Program-made: the position numbers and the translations under genes | Assembly: GCA_026636295.1 (NCBI GenBank) | Contig: CP089459.1 | Span: 682,001 to 746,000 of the forward strand | Direction: 5' to 3' | Length of the DNA stretch: 64,000 nt | From: Medakamo hakoo | Taxonomy: Eukaryota > Chlorophyta > Trebouxiophyceae > Coccomyxaceae | The notes under the pieces: model-generated | Told to the model about the DNA's origin: nothing | What the model saw: the letters and a program-made list of their open reading frames with translations, nothing else | Databases searched by the model: none | Shown here: piece by piece, positions 51,758 to 60,941 of the stretch | Numbering within the stretch: position 1 is the first letter of the stretch | Layout: each line of letters opens with the position of its first letter

Positions 51758-54234
51758 ATGACCGACGTGGAGCCCAATTTGCCTGGGTGGCGCCTGAAGC
51801 CCGTGCGTTGTCTGCTGGGAAGGAGCGGGGCGCACACGGTCCGCGGGCCGCTGCCGCTGCCGGTCTCACCCCTCACCCCCCCCCCCTCCATCACACCACC
51901 CCTCCGCCAGCCGCCCCCGCCCTCCTTCACCCGCCCGCGCACGCTCACCCTGACCAAGACGCCGGCAGGCGGCTACGCGCCCGTCGCGGCCGCCGCGCCG
52001 TCGCCCGCGGCGCCCCTGAAGCACGGGACGTCGCTGCACCTGCCGTCGTCCGCGGCCACCACCGTGCCGCCGCCGCGCTACGTCGCGCTGTCCGGCGTCG
52101 TCCTCCGCTGGTTTGGCCACTTTTCGGAGGTGGTGCCGGCGGGCGTGGCGGCCGACGGAGAGCGCGTGCGCGTGCGGCGGGTGGAAGTCCGCCTGCACTT
52201 GGTGGTGAGTTGGGAGGCGCGGGCGCGCGCGGAGGAGGAGGAGGAGGGGGAGCTAAAAAAAGAAGCGGCGCGCGCGACGCCTTTTTTTTTGCAGCGCCGC
52301 CTCGACGCACACCCCGGCCTTCTCACCACCCACGCCCGCCCGTCCACCAGGACGAGACCGTCGACGTCCTGGAGCGCCGCATCCCCAACTCCGGCCTGGC
52401 CCAAGGCCTGCTGTCGGGGCGGGCGCCCCTCGCCATCCCCGCCGGGGACGGCGGCTCCCCCCGCCGCGCCGGGCCGTCCGACTTTCCCCGCCTCGGCGGC
52501 GCCCTGGCCGTCGCGGGGCGGGCCATCACCCTGACGGACGCCGACGGCTTCACCCGGTCCTGGCTGGCGCAGCACGCCGGCATCAGCCTGGGCCCGGCCG
52601 TCCCCACGCCCGTCGGCGACGCGGAGGCTGCGGCGGCAGCTGCGGCGGCCGTCGCGGCCGCGGCCGCCGCGGCCGCGCGCCCGCGCCGCGCGCGCCGCCC
52701 GGCCGACGGGGCGGTGCTCTCGTTCGCTGCGGCGTGGGAGGAGGAGGCGGCCGGCGGTCCACCCACCACGCACGCGGCCACGCTGCGTTTTTACGTGGCG
52801 GACGGGACGGTGGAGGTCGTGGCGGCGAAGGGCGGGGGCGGGCCGGCGCCTGCTGCCGCGGGCGCGACCGCGCCGACCGCGACCGCCCTGCCCCCCGCCC
52901 CAGGCGGCGGCCGCGTCTTCCTCCGCCGCGGCCTCCTGCCCAAGCCCCTGGCGCGGTCGCCTTGCCCCGCGCCACGCCCGGCCGTCACGGACGCCATCGG
53001 CTCGCCGGGCGGCCTGCTGGGCGCCCGCGCCGAAGCCGCGGCGTCCGCGCTGGCGGGGGGGCGCGGCGGCGGCGGCGGGCCGCCCTCCCCCTTCCTCACC
53101 CCGTCCGACCTGCGCGTCGGCGCGACCGTCGACGTCCTGGGCCGGCCCTTCCGCCTGCTGGCCTGCGCGGACGACGCCACCCGGTCCTGGCTGAAATTGG
53201 CGGGCGTGGCGGAGAAAGATCTCGCGCCCCTGCCGCCGCCGCCGCCGCCGCCACCCCGCCCGCGCCCGGCCCCGCCGCCGCACACGCCCGCCTGCTTCGG
53301 CTCCGACGCCGACTCGGCGCGGTCGTGCGGCCCGCGCCTGGTGCCGCGCGCGCCCGTCCGTCGCGCGCCCTCCGACGCCGACGCGCGCGCCGTCCTGTCC
53401 TTTTCCGCCGTGCTGGCGGAGGTGGGGGGCGGCGGCGACGGCGGGGGCGGCGGCGCGCGTCCGCGCGCCCCGCCCCACCCGGACGCGTCCCGCAGGTTCA
53501 CCGTGTGCTTCTACCCCGCCGACGGCGCGCTGGCCGTGTTTGAGGCGCCGGGCGACGGCTTCCCGGGCGGGCGCGCCCTGGACCGCGCGCCCGTCAAGCG
53601 GCCCGGGTGCGTGTGCGGCGGGGGTGGCGGCGCCTCGCCCGCGCCCCCGCCGCCCGGCGGCGGCGCGTGCGGCGCGTGCGGCGGCAACGCCCGGCCCCCG
53701 CCGCCGCCCCTCCCCGGCCCGCCCCCCGAGTGCGGCCTGCCGTCCCCGACCACCCACTACGTGGAAGCCGACCTGTTCATCGGCGCGCCGCTGCGCCTGC
53801 ACGGCCGGGTCTTCCTGCTCACGGCCGCGCGCGAGGGCACCCTGCGCCGCCTGGAAGACCGCAAGGCGGCGGGGTGGGCGTCCCGGCCGGGCGCCCTGGC
53901 CTGGGCGCGCGGGGTGTTGGACGCTGGCGTGCCGGGCGGGCGTGCTGCGGCGGGCCCGCGCCTGCGTGCCGCCCTGGCGGCGGCCATTCTGGCGGCGGCG
54001 GGTGGGGGTGGCGCGGAACTGCCCGCCCGCCGCGGCGCGGCCCGGGCGCCGCCTCCGCCCGCCTCCCCGCCCGACGCCGTCACGCCCGCCGCCCTGGCGT
54101 CCGCTGTGTCCGCTGCCGTCGACAGTCCCGTCTCCCCGCCCGCCCCGCACGTGTGGGTGGCCCTGTGGCGGGCGCTGGCGGGTGAGGGCGGCGCGCTGGT
54201 GGCGGCGGACGCTGTCGCCGGCCTGGTTGAGTGA
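51758..54234 (+). CDS. EFHC/RIB72-like protein with three DM10 domains
   Basis: Three exons (51758-51802, 51911-52204, 52351-54234) give 740 residues. Proteins of this type (EFHC1, RIB72) line the inside of the A-tubule of ciliary doublet microtubules. The N-terminal LPGW and TLTLTKTPAGGYAPV match the family start. Three DM10 repeats can be traced, each beginning with a strand like VLRWFGHF, VLSFAAAW or VLSFSAVL and later a VGATVDVLGRPFRLLACADD or LFIGAPLRLHGRVFLLT segment; the first spans the exon 2/3 joint (HLVDETVDVLERRIPNSG). Long Ala, Gly and Pro insertions separate strands. EF-hands are not seen. Convergent with the B3 gene. Confidence 0.85.
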
Positions 54235-54631
54235 GGAGCGTTTTTCGGTTTTGGTTGAAAAAAGTAAATTTGCATTCGTTTTCTCTTGTTCGTGTGTGTG
54301 TGTGCGTGCGCGCGTGCTCGCGGCTCCCTGTGTACAGGGGCGGCGGCGGCGGCGGCGGCGAATTCAGGGGGAAAAAGGTGGGGTTGAAAAAAAAAACACA
54401 GGCAGGGGTGTGGTGGTGTGGGGAATGGCGCGCATGAAACAACAACAACGCAGAACAACGGCGATCAACGATCAGTGAAGCAGGGTTTGTGCGCACAAAA
54501 AGCAAGGGGCAAGACGCGGGGCTCGAGCCAGGCAAGGCGGGAAAAAGAAGCTGAGGCAGGGGCGCGGTGGGGTGGCTTGGAAGCGCGGCCACGCGCTGGG
54601 TGAGGGGGCGGGAGGAGAACTTTCTTTTCTC
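54235..54631. other. Convergent intergenic region EFHC/B3
   Basis: This 397 bp holds two 3' ends. A GGC/GCG repeat (54341-54362) and several A runs are present. I see no gene. Confidence 0.5.
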
Positions 54632-56202
54632 TTACGGCGGCGCCGACAGCGGGCGTTCCAGCACCAGCGGCGGCGCGACCGGCAGGCGCGTGATCGCCGC
54701 CGCGGCCGCGGCGGGCGAGGCCGGCGGCGAGCGCGGGGCGTCGCCCGGCAGGGCGGGCCGGGGCGGGGACGCGGCGCGCACCGCCGCCGCGGCCGCGGCC
54801 CTTTTGGCTTTGGGCGCGGCGCGCGGCGGGCGGGGCGGGCGTGGGGGTGGCGGCGGCATGGCCGCCGCGTCCACCAGGGACACGAGCACCTGGGCGACTT
54901 CCGACTCGTCGGACGACGGCCCGGCCGGCGGGCAGGCGGGCGCCGGCGGCAGGGCGACCACGGCGGCAGTGGTCGCCGCGGTTGGAGCGCCGCAGCCGCC
55001 GGCCGCCGCGGCCGCGGCCGCCTGTTGCACGGCGGCCGTGATGGCACCGACGTGCGAAGTGGGCGCGCTCGTCGTCACCGCCGCCGCCGGCGTCGCGGCG
55101 GCCGCGGCGGCCAGCGCGGCGCGCAGCTCGGCCGCGGCCGCGTCCGCGTGCGTCGAGGACGGGGGCGGCGGCGGCGGCGGAGCAATCGCCGCTTTGGGCG
55201 TCGCCTCCCGGCGGCGCACGCGTTTGGGCGGCGGGGACGGCGTGCCAGCGTCGACTGCGGGCGAGGCAGGCGGCTCCGCGGACGCGGACGCGGCGGGGCG
55301 CTTGCGTGCGGGCGCGGGGGCGGCGGTCGTCGCCGCCTCCGCGGCGTCCACACCACCACCGTCGGGCGGCGGCGACGGCGACGGCGACGCCCCGCGACCG
55401 CCAGCACCACTGGCCGGCGTGCGGGACCGGGACCGAGACCGGCGCCGCGCCGGCGCCGGGCTCCCACCGCCGCCGCCGCCACCGCTGCCGGGCGGTGGCG
55501 GCGCCGGGCCCGCGGCCGCGGCCGACGCCGCCGCGCGGACGGCCGGCGTGTTGGCCTCGAACCGCGGCCGGCCGCCGGGGCCGGCGACCAGGCCCACCGC
55601 ATCGCCCGCCGCCAGGCCGCACGCCCGCATGAGGGGGCCCGCGCCCTCCAGCACGTACACCCGGCGGTTGGCCGCGCCGTTGGCCCAGGACTTTAAGCGC
55701 AGCGGCGCGGGCGGGCGGGCGGCGCCGCCGCGCTCGCCGCCGGCCTCGCCACCCGCACCGCCACCGGCCCCGCCCTCCGCGCCCGCGACAGCAGCGTCCA
55801 GCGTGTACGCCCGGTGCCCGGCCATGAAGGGCAGGCGGGCCTCGACGGCGGCGCGCGGCAGGATGACGCGGCCGCCCTCGACGTCGGAGCGGGTCAGGGC
55901 CTTGGCCACCAGCACCGTGCCCGGGCGCACGCCCTCGCACGCCGGGTCGCCGCCGCCGACGGCAGTGGGCGGGGTCGGGGTCGGGGACGGGGAGGCGCGG
56001 CGGGAAGGGGTGGCGGCCGCCGCCGCGGCGGGCGGCGCAGCGCGCCGGGGCGGCGTCGGGACGGGCGGCGGCGACGCGCGCACAGGCGGTGGCCCGGCGG
56101 CGGTGGCCGCGGCCGCGGCCGCGGCGGCCGCTGCTGCCTTGGCGAGGGGAGACGGCGGCTGCCTGTGTGTGTGCATGTGTGTGTGCGTGTGGGGTTCCAG
56201 CC

Positions 56203-56246
<44 letters not shown>

Positions 56247-56365
56247 AGACAGATCTCAGCGCCCTGCAGCGCGCGCGCGCGCCGCGCGGGGTGTGCGGGG
56301 AGAGATAGACGTGCGCGCGCGCATGCCTCCTCCCGTTTCGTCTTCTCCCCCAAAACGCACCCCAT
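54632..56365 (-). CDS. B3-domain transcription factor
   Basis: Two exons (56365-56361 and 56162-54632) give 511 residues. The B3 domain spans about residues 84-207: TVLVAKALTRSDVEGGRVIL, PRAAVEARLPFMAG, then LRLKSWANGAANRRVYVLEG and CGLAAGDAVGLVAG, following the pattern of plant B3 proteins that bind DNA in the major groove. A 25-residue Gly/Glu insertion (about 129-153) splits it. The remaining sequence is of low complexity: polyalanine near the start, an Arg-Ser segment (RRRSRSRSRTPASG) and a likely nuclear signal (PKRVRRREATPK). The first exon is only ATGGG with donor GTGCGT; without this exon the frame has no good ATG ahead of the domain. The 198 nt intron holds a (TG)n repeat. Confidence 0.8.
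56205..56244. repeat. (TG)20 microsatellite in the B3 gene intron
   Basis: About 20 TG units in the intron of the B3 gene (CA on the coding strand), just upstream of the acceptor region, which is itself CA-rich. Confidence 0.95.
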
Positions 56366-56795
56366 CCAGTCGTGTGCCGGCTCTTTTTCAGGGCGCAATG
56401 GTTTTTCCAAAGACTCAAGCCCGGACCTGGGTGGGTGGCGTGGGGTAGGGAGGGGGCGGGTCGGTCGTGAGGGAGGGCGTCTCTTTGTTTCGGCCGTTTC
56501 GGCCGCTAAAAAGCAATGGCCTTGCTTCTTTTGACCCGCCGCCGCCGCGCCGCCGCGAGACCGCCCCGTCCCGCCACCTCCTACCCGGGGCTGCGAACGT
56601 TTTTGCTGCCAATGAAGAGGGACAGGGTGGGCGGGAGAGGGTGCCAGGGGAAGCCCCAGGTTATGAGACGAGTGGATGGGGAGCGCGCGCGCAGGCGAAG
56701 GACGGAGTGTCTGCACGGGGCGGGCCCGGCGGCGCCCCCTGCCCCCCCCCCCCCCCCCTCCTCCTCCTCGCCCCCATCCCCCTGTGTGCCTGCAT
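56366..56795. promoter_or_regulatory. Upstream region of the B3 gene / 3' of CCB gene
   Basis: This 430 bp lies between two minus-strand genes. It contains a palindromic GGCCGTTTCGGCC near 56491-56503 and a C homopolymer of about 17 at 56741-56757. No open frame here looks real. Confidence 0.5.
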
Positions 56796-57889
56796 TCACA
56801 GGGCCCGCCCGACCTTGGCCGCCACGGCGCTGATCCACGCCCGGTCACGGGGCGTCAACGCCCGTGGCGCGTCGCCGACAACGATCAAAGCGCCGCGGGC
56901 GTCGCCCCGCCCGTCCACCAGCGGCGCGGCGGCCGCGCAGCCCGCGCCGGGCGGCGCGACGCCCGCCCACCCGCCGCCCGCCGCCCGCAGGTCGGGCACC
57001 CACTGGCTGTCACCCCTGGCCAGGGCGGCCGCCAGGCCCGGGTCGGCGTCCTTCAGGGCGGCGACGCCCGCCGCCACGGCCGCCAGGGGGGAGGGCGACG
57101 ACGCGACCGCGGCCGGCGCCGCGCCGCGCACCAACAGGCCTTCCCACGCTCCCCCGGCGCCGCCCGCGTCCCCGACCACGACGACGGCCGCCGCGTTGGT
57201 GTTGCGCAGCAGGGCGTAAGACGCCCACGCCAGCTCGGCGGCCAGGGACGCCGCGGCCGGCGGAGGGGCGCCGGGCGACGCCGGCGGCGGCGCGGCGCCG
57301 CCGCCCTCGCCCTCACCACGGCCGCCCACCACGGCAAACACGGACGCGGAGCCTGGCAGGGCCGCCGCCGCCCGCCGGCCTCGACCCGGCTCACTGTCTT
57401 TCAGGACGGACTCCACGGTGGGCGTGGCGATGCACGCGGCGGCCAGGGCGGCGCCCAGCGCTTCGGACCGCGAGAGCGCGGCGCCGCCGCCGGGCAGCCC
57501 GCCTCCAGCGATGACATGGTTCGCGGCCAGGCCTGCGGCGCCCAATAACCCCACAATGCGCGGGACTTGGGCGTCGTCAATGCCGGGTATGCCCAGCGTG
57601 AACCGGAAGACGGCGACGTCCAGGTCGGGTGACGCGCCGTCGCGGTCTGTGCGGGGTGTGTGTGTGTGGGAGCGTGGTGGGGCGAGGGGGGTTGGGGGGG
57701 GGGGGGCGTGAGGGCATTGTGCCGCCTCGCACGCGCCAGGGCACGACTGCTCCCACTCTCCCGCCTCTCACCTGCGGCGCAGGCAATCCATCGCCTGCTC
57801 TGCGCGAGCCGCGGCGGGCAGAACGGCCGTCCACTGCAGCTGGCGGCGGCCGGAAGCGTGGCGGCGCGAGCGGCTAGGACAGGCCGCAT
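56796..57889 (-). CDS. CCB2/CCB4 family cytochrome b6f assembly factor
   Basis: Two exons (57889-57772 and 57646-56796) give 322 residues. CCB proteins attach haem ci to cytochrome b6 in the thylakoid membrane (system IV). The recognisable part is the start of the mature protein, LDVAVFRFTLGIPGIDDAQV, PRIVGLLGAAGLAANHVIAG and the following LSRSEALGAALAAACIATPT, the pattern shared by CCB2 and CCB4. The first exon is a transit peptide (MRPVLAARAATLPAAASCSG, ending QSRRWIACAAG). The C-terminal half resembles a GAF-like domain with LVDGRGDARGALIVVGDAPR. Two hydrophobic segments follow the conserved start. I cannot decide between CCB2 and CCB4. Confidence 0.82.
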
Positions 57890-58208
57890 TAGGAGTGGAG
57901 CGAATTTTTCGTGGCGTTGCTCGCCGCCACTGCGGTGCGTGGGGAGCGCTGGCCAGTGGGTCGATTGCCCGATGGTCGCAGCGGAGGAGGCCTGAGCCCC
58001 CTTCCACGCCGCGGGCCCGTCGTTTTATTTTCGATCTCCGTTGTGTGTTTCCACTAAAAAAACTCGCTTACCATCTACAGGTCTCTCTCTCTCTCCGCCC
58101 CCACGGCCGCGCGGAGGACCGCCTCGCGACCAGCACGCAGGCCCGGCGCACTCACGCCCCCAGTTCAACCAGCCTCCCCCCTTCTCCCCCTCAAAAAAAG
58201 GCCCGGCT
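57890..58208. other. Intergenic region upstream of the CCB gene
   Basis: This 319 bp separates two minus-strand genes. It includes a run ACTAAAAAAACTCGC and a (CT)n tract (58082-58096). I see no gene; it should hold the CCB promoter. Confidence 0.5.
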
Positions 58209-58615
58209 TCACCACCCTCGCCGGCTGAGCGCCAGGATGATCGGTTGAAAGACGGCGTCGACGCCGCGGTTCCAGGCCGCGCGCGCGTCCGCCCGGGCCG
58301 CCCGGCCAAACAGGGGGTCGGTCCCTTCTTCCACGGGTGGCAGGGGAGGCGGTGGGGGCGGCGGGTTGGGCAGGGAGGCGGCCAGGTCGCGCGTGGACGC
58401 CCAGAGCGTGCGCTGTGGTTTGGTGGTGTGAGGGGAGGCGGGGAGGGTGGGTGGGTGGTGGGAGGGGCGCGCGAGGGGTGTGCGGGCGGGCGGTCGAATG
58501 CGCCGCCGCCAAAAAATGCCACACCCCACACCTTTGCCACCAGGTACAGGCCGCCGCCGGAGGCCAGGCCGACTAGGAAGGCGCCCGCCCGCTGTTGGGC
58601 AGGGACTGGGAGCAT
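58209..58615 (-). CDS. Small membrane protein, possibly MICOS MIC13-like
   Basis: Two exons (58615-58532 and 58412-58209) give 95 residues. The N-terminus has one membrane segment (GAFLVGLASGGGLYLVAK), then TLWASTRDLAASLPNPP, a Pro run, and the C-terminal AWNRGVDAVFQPIILALSRR followed by GW. The arrangement of a Gly-rich N-terminal membrane segment with YLV and a C-terminal WNxGV motif recalls the MICOS subunit MIC13/QIL1 of mitochondrial cristae junctions. The match is weak and based on memory of the motif, so treat the name as a suggestion. The phase 0 intron and gene limits are well supported. Confidence 0.6.
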
Positions 58616-58714
58616 GTGTGGGAGGGGTGCGTGCGTGTGGGTGTGCGGTGCCACGCCCCGCCGCCGCGCTGTGTTTTTTTTTTTTTTCGTGTGGGCTCGC
58701 CTGACTCCTTTGCT

Positions 58715-60586
58715 CTACAGTTTGGCCCGCGCCCCTCTCCCCGCCTCCACCACGACCGCCGTCGCCGCCCGCCGGCAGGGCTTCGCCGTCCCCGGCACGG
58801 TCGGCAGGCGACCCCGCACCCCCACAACCACACGCGGCAGGGCGAAGCCCGGCAGGCCGGCCGCCCGGCAGGCGGCGGCGACGGCGGCGGGGGTGAGGGT
58901 GGTGGCCGTGTTGCCACCCCCGCACGCCGGCCCGGGCCCGGCCCAGCCGACGCCCTCCCGCAAGACCACCAGCGCGCCGACCACGCTGCCCAAGCGATCA
59001 TCGGGCACGCCCACAGCCAACCCCTCACTCAGGCCGGCGATGGAGCCCAGCACGGCGTCGACGGACGCCGCGTGCACGGTCTCCCCGCCGACCCGCAGCA
59101 CGTCGCGCCCGCGCCCCACCAGCCACAGGCCGCCCCCGCCCCGCGCGTCCACCGCGCCCAGGTCGCCCGTCCTGAGCCAGGGCGTGCCGTCCGAGCCGGT
59201 CAAGAACGTCTCAGCGCTCGCACGCCCGTCACGGAAGTAGGCGACCGCGGCGGACGGGGTGGACGTCAGGATGGGGCCGACCACGCCAACCGGCGCGGGC
59301 GCCCATCCGTCGGGCAGGCGGGGGGGCGCACCACCGCGTCCTGCCGCACCCAGGACGGCTGGGTGTGCGAGCGTGCGCGCCCTCGGCTCGTGCACAGCGA
59401 CGACCAGCACCGCGCCGGGCGGCGGGCGCCCTGCCCAGACCGCGCCCTCCGCGCCGGGCGGCGGGCGGCGCTGCAGCCCTGGCCGCCCGCCGTCCAGAAG
59501 CCTGGCATACGTCACGGACGAGCCCGCCTCTGTGAGGCCGTACGCGCCGTGCATGGCCGCAGCCGGCAAAGCTGCCCGCGCCGCCGCCAGGCCCGCGGGC
59601 GAGAGCGCGCCCCCGCCGACGAGGACGGTGCGGACGCGCCGGAATGGCGCGCCCGGAGAGGACGCGAGGTCGACCAGCGAGGCCGGGACGGCCGCCAGGG
59701 CTGTCACGCCGGCCATGGCGGCCACCACGCCGGCAGCGTCTTTTGGCCAACTCCCACCTGTCCTCGGATCCAAGAAAACGTGACAGGCGCGCGCGGAGAG
59801 GACGGACGCCGCTGCCGCGAGTCCACCGACGTGGCAGAGTGGCGCGGCGTGGAGGTACGCATCGTCCTCCCTGTACCCGCATGCGTCGGTTTTGGCGGCG
59901 CCGGCCCAGTGCAAGGCCGCGTGCGTCAGGGCGGCGGCTTTGGGTGGGCCGGAGGAGCCGGATGTGAAGACGAGGGCGGCAAGGGAGGGCGGGTTGGAGC
60001 GGGGGCGGAGCGCGTCCCTCCCTGCTGCTGCGGCTGGCGAGACGGCGCTCCACCCACGCGGCAGCGGCGCTGCGTCACGCGCGTCCCCAATCACTAGCTT
60101 CAGTGTTGGACCGTCCTTTGGCCCGCGTGGCAGGCCCAGGTAAGAGGGTTCATCGGCCGCAGGGAGGCGCGGCGCCGCGGCGAGGGCCGCGTCCGCGGCC
60201 GCCGCGCCGGCCGCACCCGAACACACGACCACGACGGCCGCCTCCACGCCGGCCAGGCACGTGCCCAGGGCCGACGGTGGCAGGCGGCCGTTGACAGGGG
60301 CGGCGACGCCGCCCGCCGCTGTGGCGGCCAAGATCGCGGCGAACGCGTCGTCGCCCGCGAAAGGAGGACAGGACGGCAGCGGGCTGCCGCACCCCCAGAC
60401 GACGGCCACCCGCGCGCCGCGCGCCCACCCAGGCGCGCTCTCAAACACGGCCGCCAGGTGGCTGACGATGGACGCGGTCTGGCCTGCACATCTCACGCGC
60501 CCACCGCACCGGGTGAAGGGGCGGGACGGGTGGGTGGACGCGGCGGCCGCGAGCGGGGCGCACAAGTGCGGTGGTTCAGGTGCCAT
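58715..60586 (-). CDS. AAE14: AAE14-like o-succinylbenzoyl-CoA ligase
   Basis: A single exon of 623 residues. AAE14/MenE activates o-succinylbenzoate in phylloquinone (vitamin K1) synthesis for photosystem I. The match to plant AAE14 includes the start (PEPPHLCAPLAAAA), GGVAAPVNGRLPPSALG, VFTSGSSGPPKAAALTHAAL, EDDAYLHAAPLCHVGGLAAA, YGLTEAGSSVTYARL, PWLRTGDLGAVDARGGG and WLVGRGRDVLRVGGETVHA. The C-terminal motif that usually carries the catalytic lysine (PxTxxGK) reads LPTVPGTAKPCRR, so the lysine is displaced by two residues. No transit peptide is evident. Divergent from serine acetyltransferase. Confidence 0.88.
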   Translation of the reverse strand: MAPEPPHLCAPLAAAASTHPSRPFTRCGGRVRCAGQTASIVSHLAAVFESAPGWARGARVAVVWGCGSPLPSCPPFAGDDAFAAILAATAAGGVAAPVNGRLPPSALGTCLAGVEAAVVVVCSGAAGAAAADAALAAAPRLPAADEPSYLGLPRGPKDGPTLKLVIGDARDAAPLPRGWSAVSPAAAAGRDALRPRSNPPSLAALVFTSGSSGPPKAAALTHAALHWAGAAKTDACGYREDDAYLHAAPLCHVGGLAAAASVLSARACHVFLDPRTGGSWPKDAAGVVAAMAGVTALAAVPASLVDLASSPGAPFRRVRTVLVGGGALSPAGLAAARAALPAAAMHGAYGLTEAGSSVTYARLLDGGRPGLQRRPPPGAEGAVWAGRPPPGAVLVVAVHEPRARTLAHPAVLGAAGRGGAPPRLPDGWAPAPVGVVGPILTSTPSAAVAYFRDGRASAETFLTGSDGTPWLRTGDLGAVDARGGGGLWLVGRGRDVLRVGGETVHAASVDAVLGSIAGLSEGLAVGVPDDRLGSVVGALVVLREGVGWAGPGPACGGGNTATTLTPAAVAAACRAAGLPGFALPRVVVGVRGRLPTVPGTAKPCRRAATAVVVEAGRGARAKL

Positions 60587-60941
60587 GGCTCGAAGGTCGG
60601 GGGTTGGTTTGGCCGCGACCGCGCTCGCTCGCGAGCGAAAAGCACAGCCGCCCGCCTCACGGGCGCTCCCGCAGCTCAGGCCAAGATAGCTGAAGTCCTC
60701 GCCACCGGCTCAGGTGGAGTGGCGTGTCATAGTGTTGGCTCCCTAGCCTCGGCGCCTTCCCTTTTTGATTTGAGACGGCGAGAAGACCATAAACGACCAA
60801 GTGACGCCCGCCCCGCACGCCAGACTGCATTGCCCTGTCCTCTCGTCTCTTTTCTTTCGACACTCGCAAGCACCAGCGGCCCGCGCCACCCACCCTCGCC
60901 ACCCATCTCCCGGGGCGAGGAAAAGGACAACCTCCGTGCGA
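60587..60941. promoter_or_regulatory. Divergent promoter region AAE14/serine acetyltransferase
   Basis: This 355 bp separates two start codons. It contains a GCGCTCGCTCGCGAGCGAAA palindromic patch near 60619-60638 but no clear TATA box. Confidence 0.5.

Noticed and set aside
54572-56534. Long plus-strand open frames over the B3 gene
   Set aside because: The minus strand has a clear B3 domain; the plus-strand frames are Ala/Gly/Arg repeats.
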